Shown one piece after another: positions 5,066 to 8,041 of a stretch of 8,041 nt of DNA. This DNA comes from MGOM01 sp035455265 (GTDB taxonomy: Bacteria; Chloroflexota; Anaerolineae; Anaerolineales; E44-bin32). The notes beneath the pieces were generated by a model. That model worked only from the letters and a program-made list of their open reading frames with translations, was not told the DNA's origin and did not search any database. Numbering within the stretch: the stretch's first letter is position 1; every line of letters begins with the position of its first letter. The translations under genes were made by a program, and so were the position numbers. Location: contig DATIFK010000246.1 in assembly GCA_035455265.1 (NCBI GenBank), forward strand, positions 1 to 8,041. The letters are read 5' to 3'.

Positions 5066-6247
5066 ATGAGCTTCCCCCTGCGACGCCTCGCGCCTTCGGC
5101 CTCCGCCTTCTGGCGCGACATCCGCTTCCTCCAGGCCGCGGCCCAGGCGGTGTTCGTGCTTCTGGTCCTGGCCGCCGGCGGCTGGCTGATCCACAACCTC
5201 CTCGAAACCCTGGCCGCCCGCGGGTTGGACCTGAGCTTCGCTTTCCTCCAGCGGACGGCGGGGTTCGTCATCGGCGAGGGGCTGCCCATGACCCGCTCGG
5301 ACACCTTCCTGCGGGCCTTCATCGTCGGTTTGGTCAACAGCCTGAGGGTCATCGGCCTGGGCTTGCTGCTCACGACCATCCTCGGGCTGCTGGCGGGCGT
5401 GGCTCTGCTTTCCCCCAACTGGCTTCTGCGCAACATCGCCCGGGCCTACGTCGAGGTCATGCGCAATACTCCGCTTCTCGTGCAGCTGTTCTTCATCTAC
5501 TTCGGCATCATCCTCAAGCTTCCTTCTTTGGAGAACCGGATCGCCATCGGACCGTTGCTGCTCAGCCAGAGGGGTGTATGGCTGCCGCGGCCGGTGCCGG
5601 CGGCCGGTGCGACCGTGTGGATCGCAGTCAGCCTGGTTTGCCTGGTGGCGGCCGTGTGGGTTTACTCCCGGCGCCTGCACCGACGGACGACCACCGGCGA
5701 AGAAACCCACCCCGGATGGTGGGCGGTAGGCATCGCGCTGATCGTGCCGGCGCTTCTGGCGCTAGCCATCCCGCATGGGCCTTTCACATGGGAGACGCCA
5801 CGGCTCGAAGGCCTGCGCATGGTCGGCGGGTCGCGCATGACGCCGGAATTCGCCGGCATCCTTTTCGGACTCGTCCTGTACACCGGCGCCTTCATCGCTG
5901 ACATCGTGCGTGCCGGCATCCTGGCTGTGCCGGTAGGTCAACTCCAGGCGGCGCGATCGCTCGGGTTGAGCGAATTTCATCTCCTGCGGCACGTGATCCT
6001 GCCGCAGGCCTTGCGGGTGATCTTGCCGCCACTGACCAACCAATACCTCAACCTGGCAAAGAACTCGAGCCTGGCGGTCGGTGTGGGCTTCCCCGATATG
6101 TACAACGTCACCCAGACGATCTTCAACCAGTCGGGCCAGGCCGTTCAGATGATCGCCCTGATGATGACAACGTACTTGGTGATCAGCCTGGCGATCTCAG
6201 CCGTCATGAACCTCCTGAACCAGCGATTGCAGGTCGTGGAGCGTTGA
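5066..6247 (+). CDS. aapQ: General L-amino-acid ABC transporter permease AapQ
   Basis: One of two membrane subunits forming the amino acid channel with AapM. The 393-residue protein has a HisM/GlnP-type permease fold. Hydrophobic segments lie near 26-43, 84-115, 122-150, 183-200, 219-236 and 262-290, with a last one near 362-383. The EAA loop that docks on the ATPase is at about 295-330 (AARSLGLSEFHLLRHVILPQ, then ALR and a conserved NQYLNLAKNSSLA at 325-337). RNTPLLVQLFFIYFGI (133-148) is a family signature. The length is close to that of rhizobial AapQ (about 400). ATG 5066 is the only reasonable start, yet it has no Shine-Dalgarno sequence and directly follows a hairpin. Its stop (6245-6247) is 1 nt before aapM, so the two are probably translationally coupled. 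Confidence 0.95.
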   Translation: MSFPLRRLAPSASAFWRDIRFLQAAAQAVFVLLVLAAGGWLIHNLLETLAARGLDLSFAFLQRTAGFVIGEGLPMTRSDTFLRAFIVGLVNSLRVIGLGLLLTTILGLLAGVALLSPNWLLRNIARAYVEVMRNTPLLVQLFFIYFGIILKLPSLENRIAIGPLLLSQRGVWLPRPVPAAGATVWIAVSLVCLVAAVWVYSRRLHRRTTTGEETHPGWWAVGIALIVPALLALAIPHGPFTWETPRLEGLRMVGGSRMTPEFAGILFGLVLYTGAFIADIVRAGILAVPVGQLQAARSLGLSEFHLLRHVILPQALRVILPPLTNQYLNLAKNSSLAVGVGFPDMYNVTQTIFNQSGQAVQMIALMMTTYLVISLAISAVMNLLNQRLQVVER

Positions 6248-6248
6248 T

Positions 6249-7754
6249 GTGGAGCAAGCCAAGGCCTGGAGTCCCCCGCCGATGGAGACGCCCCCGACCC
6301 TGATGCTGGGGCCGATCGGCTGGCTTCGCCGCAACCTGTTCAGCACGTGGGGCAACTCGCTGCTGACGGTGGTGTGCCTGGCCGCGATCGCGGCGGTCGG
6401 CCGCGTCACCCTGACATGGGTGTTCAAGGAAGCGAACTGGCAGGTCGTCACGCGCAATCTGCGCGTGCTGACGTGGGGCCGCTACCCGGCCTCCGAGGTG
6501 TGGCGACTGGGGCTGGTCCTGGCCATGATCGTCGCCCTCGGCGTCCTGAGTTGGATCGCCTGGGGGCGGCCGCCCTCGCGATGGCGTCGATGGGCTTTGA
6601 CGGCGTGGATCGCCTCGCCGTTTCTGATCGTCCTGGTCCTCTACGGGCTCGTCCTGCCCACACCGGCCACGATAGCCAACAACCTGGGTTACTACATCTA
6701 CCGCCCCGACGTCCTGGTTTCCCTCGGGCAGACGTGGCGGGGCCCGATGGCGTTGGCGACTGTGGCGCTCCTGGCTGGGTTCGCCTGGGGACTGGCGGTT
6801 CGTCGGGTGTGGAGGTTCCTGTCGTTGGTGCCATTGGTCGTCGTGGGCGGGTTGAACATTGCCCAGGGGATCACCCTCAAGCTGGGGATCGCCGGAGTCG
6901 GGATCCCGTCCCTGGGGGTCGTCGCTCTGGTGGGCGCCATCCTCTGGGCCCTCGGGCGGGCCGCCGGAAGGAGAAACCGGAACCTGGCTGGTCTTCGCGC
7001 GGCCTTGATGGCCGCCTGGGTGTTGATCGTGCCCGGGGCTCTCGTGCTTCTGACCTCGTTCGAAGTGGGAGTCGAGCGGCTGGCTCCGGCCGAAATCCTG
7101 CCCCTGGTCGATCTGAATCTGTGGAGCGGCGTCCTGCTGACGCTGGTCCTGGCAGTGGTCAGCATCGTCGCTTCGTTCCCGATCGGCGTGCTGTTGGCCC
7201 TGGGCCGGCGCAGTTCGCTGCCGGTGGTGCGGGGCTTTTCCATCCTGGCGATCGAGGTGGTGCGTGGCGTTCCCTTGATCGCCATCCTTTTCATGGCGCA
7301 GAGCATGTTGCCGCTGTTCCTGCCGCTGCAATGGGATTTCGACCGGGTGCTGCGGGCGATGGCCGGCATGGTCCTGTTCACCGCCGCCTATCTGGCCGAG
7401 GTCGTGCGCGGCGGGCTGCAAGCGGTGCGTCATGAGCAGGAAGAGGCGGCGCGCGCCCTGGGACTGAGCGAGTTGTTGGTCACCGGTCTGGTGGTCCTGC
7501 CCCAGGCGTTGCGGGCCGTGATCCCCGCCATCATGGGCCAGTTCGTCAGCATCTTCAAGGACACGTCGCTGGTTTCGATCGTCGGCCTGCTCGACCTGCT
7601 GGCGATCTGCCAGAGCATCACCAAGCAGCGCGAGTTCCTCGGTACCGTGCGCGAGGTGTACCTGTTCGCGGCGGTCTTCTACTTCATCGTGAGCTTCAGC
7701 ATGTCGGACGCCAGCCGCCGCCTCGAGCGCCGGCTGGGCGTCGGGCTGGCGTGA
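6249..7754 (+). CDS. aapM: General L-amino-acid ABC transporter permease AapM, extended form
   Basis: Second channel subunit, 501 residues, against about 384 for rhizobial AapM. The N-terminal signature GPIGWLRRNLFSTWGNSLLT (21-40) and NWQVVTRNLRVLTWGRYP (63-80) are typical. The permease domain is at about 285-495. It carries FPIGVLLALGRRSSLPVVRG (310-329), EVVRGVPLIAILFMAQSMLP (336-355), an EAA loop from about 395 (EQEEAARALGLSELLVTGLV at 396-415, then VLPQALRAVIP) and FKDTSLVSIVGLLDLL (436-451). The middle, about 115-280, has extra hydrophobic helices (near 117-135, 166-184, 189-206, 220-236 and 251-269) that account for the added length. The GTG at 6249 is chosen because GGAG lies 7 nt upstream, inside the end of aapQ. 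An alternative ATG at 6282 would remove 11 residues and has no good ribosome site. It is followed by aapP after 17 nt. Confidence 0.94.
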   Translation: MEQAKAWSPPPMETPPTLMLGPIGWLRRNLFSTWGNSLLTVVCLAAIAAVGRVTLTWVFKEANWQVVTRNLRVLTWGRYPASEVWRLGLVLAMIVALGVLSWIAWGRPPSRWRRWALTAWIASPFLIVLVLYGLVLPTPATIANNLGYYIYRPDVLVSLGQTWRGPMALATVALLAGFAWGLAVRRVWRFLSLVPLVVVGGLNIAQGITLKLGIAGVGIPSLGVVALVGAILWALGRAAGRRNRNLAGLRAALMAAWVLIVPGALVLLTSFEVGVERLAPAEILPLVDLNLWSGVLLTLVLAVVSIVASFPIGVLLALGRRSSLPVVRGFSILAIEVVRGVPLIAILFMAQSMLPLFLPLQWDFDRVLRAMAGMVLFTAAYLAEVVRGGLQAVRHEQEEAARALGLSELLVTGLVVLPQALRAVIPAIMGQFVSIFKDTSLVSIVGLLDLLAICQSITKQREFLGTVREVYLFAAVFYFIVSFSMSDASRRLERRLGVGLA

Positions 7755-7771
7755 ACATGGGAGCGCGATCG

Positions 7772-8041
7772 ATGACGGACTCCACGCGCATCGACACCGG
7801 CGACGACATCATCGTCTGCCAGGGAGTGAAGAAGTGGTTCGGGGAGTTTCAGGCCCTGCGCGGCATCGACTTGAACATACGCCGGGGCGAGGTGGTCGTT
7901 ATCATCGGGCCATCCGGGTCCGGAAAGTCGACCTTCATTCGCACCATCAACCGGCTGGAGGAGCATCAGGCGGGACGCATCGTTGTCGACGGGATCGAGT
8001 TGAACAACGACACGCGCAACATCGCCGCCGTGCGCAGCGAG
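7772..8041 (+). CDS. aapP: General L-amino-acid ABC transporter ATP-binding protein (truncated by window edge)
   Basis: Cytoplasmic ATPase that powers AapJQM. Only the first 90 residues are in the window. KKWFGEFQALRGIDL (20-34) is the usual start of GlnQ/HisP-type ATPases, with the adenine-stacking aromatic at W22 or F23. The Walker A motif GPSGSGKST is at 46-54, with K52 as the phosphate-binding lysine. FIRTINRLEEHQAGRIVVDG (55-74) is the expected following helix and strand. The Q-loop, the ABC signature, Walker B and the H-loop lie beyond the edge. ATG 7772 is preferred because GGGAG is 8 nt upstream; an in-frame ATG at 7757 would add five residues (MGARS) with a poor ribosome site. It is the last of the four operon genes seen. 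Confidence 0.94.
   Translation, partial: MTDSTRIDTGDDIIVCQGVKKWFGEFQALRGIDLNIRRGEVVVIIGPSGSGKSTFIRTINRLEEHQAGRIVVDGIELNNDTRNIAAVRSE

Noticed and set aside
6204..7433. Long minus-strand open frame opposite aapM
   Set aside because: Dominated by Gln, His, Asp and Pro, as expected for the antisense of a Leu/Val-rich membrane protein.
1928..8041. A new kinase-controlled transport system
   Set aside because: All transporter genes match the known aap set and the kinase is on the opposite strand. Only position links them, so I list this as a low-interest hypothesis and not as a system.

Overview
This is a GC-rich chromosomal window that most resembles a Chloroflexota genome (Anaerolineae or a relative). 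That assignment is inference. It rests on three things: a solute-binding protein that is a lipoprotein on a Val/Gln/Glu-rich tether (in proteobacteria AapJ is a soluble periplasmic protein), a one-pass Ser/Thr kinase with a Pro/Thr/Ala linker, and heptanucleotide repeats between genes. No tRNA, rRNA, CRISPR array, transposase or integrase was seen, and composition and codon use look even across the window.

Layout. (1) Positions 1-525, minus strand: the N-terminal part of a probable GT4-type glycosyltransferase running off the left edge. (2) Positions 661-1848, plus strand: a complete Ste24-like M48 membrane metalloprotease, divergent from (1), with a likely leaderless start. (3) Positions 1928-3394, minus strand: a complete membrane Ser/Thr protein kinase with a small, unrecognised C-terminal outer domain. 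It converges on the protease gene over a 79-bp gap that holds a 7-bp-period repeat and a small hairpin. (4) Positions 3395-3865: a 471-bp divergent intergenic region. It holds a candidate kinase promoter, a heptanucleotide array that folds back on itself, a good sigma70-like promoter and a structured leader. (5) Positions 3866-8041, plus strand: an aapJ-aapQ-aapM-aapP operon for a general L-amino-acid ABC importer, cut by the right edge after 90 codons of aapP.

How the genes work together. AapJ captures amino acids outside the membrane, AapQ and AapM form the channel, and AapP hydrolyses ATP. AapQ, AapM and AapP are almost contiguous (1-nt and 17-nt gaps). AapJ is separated from AapQ by 75 nt holding a strong 13-bp hairpin, a common way to make more binding protein than permease. 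The kinase is divergent from the operon, so a sensing link between them is possible but unproven.

The protein-coding content is mostly familiar. I see no clear new multi-gene system. The best leads are non-coding: the heptad array whose arms pair in plus-strand RNA with only G-U deviations, and two mutually exclusive hairpins ahead of aapQ.
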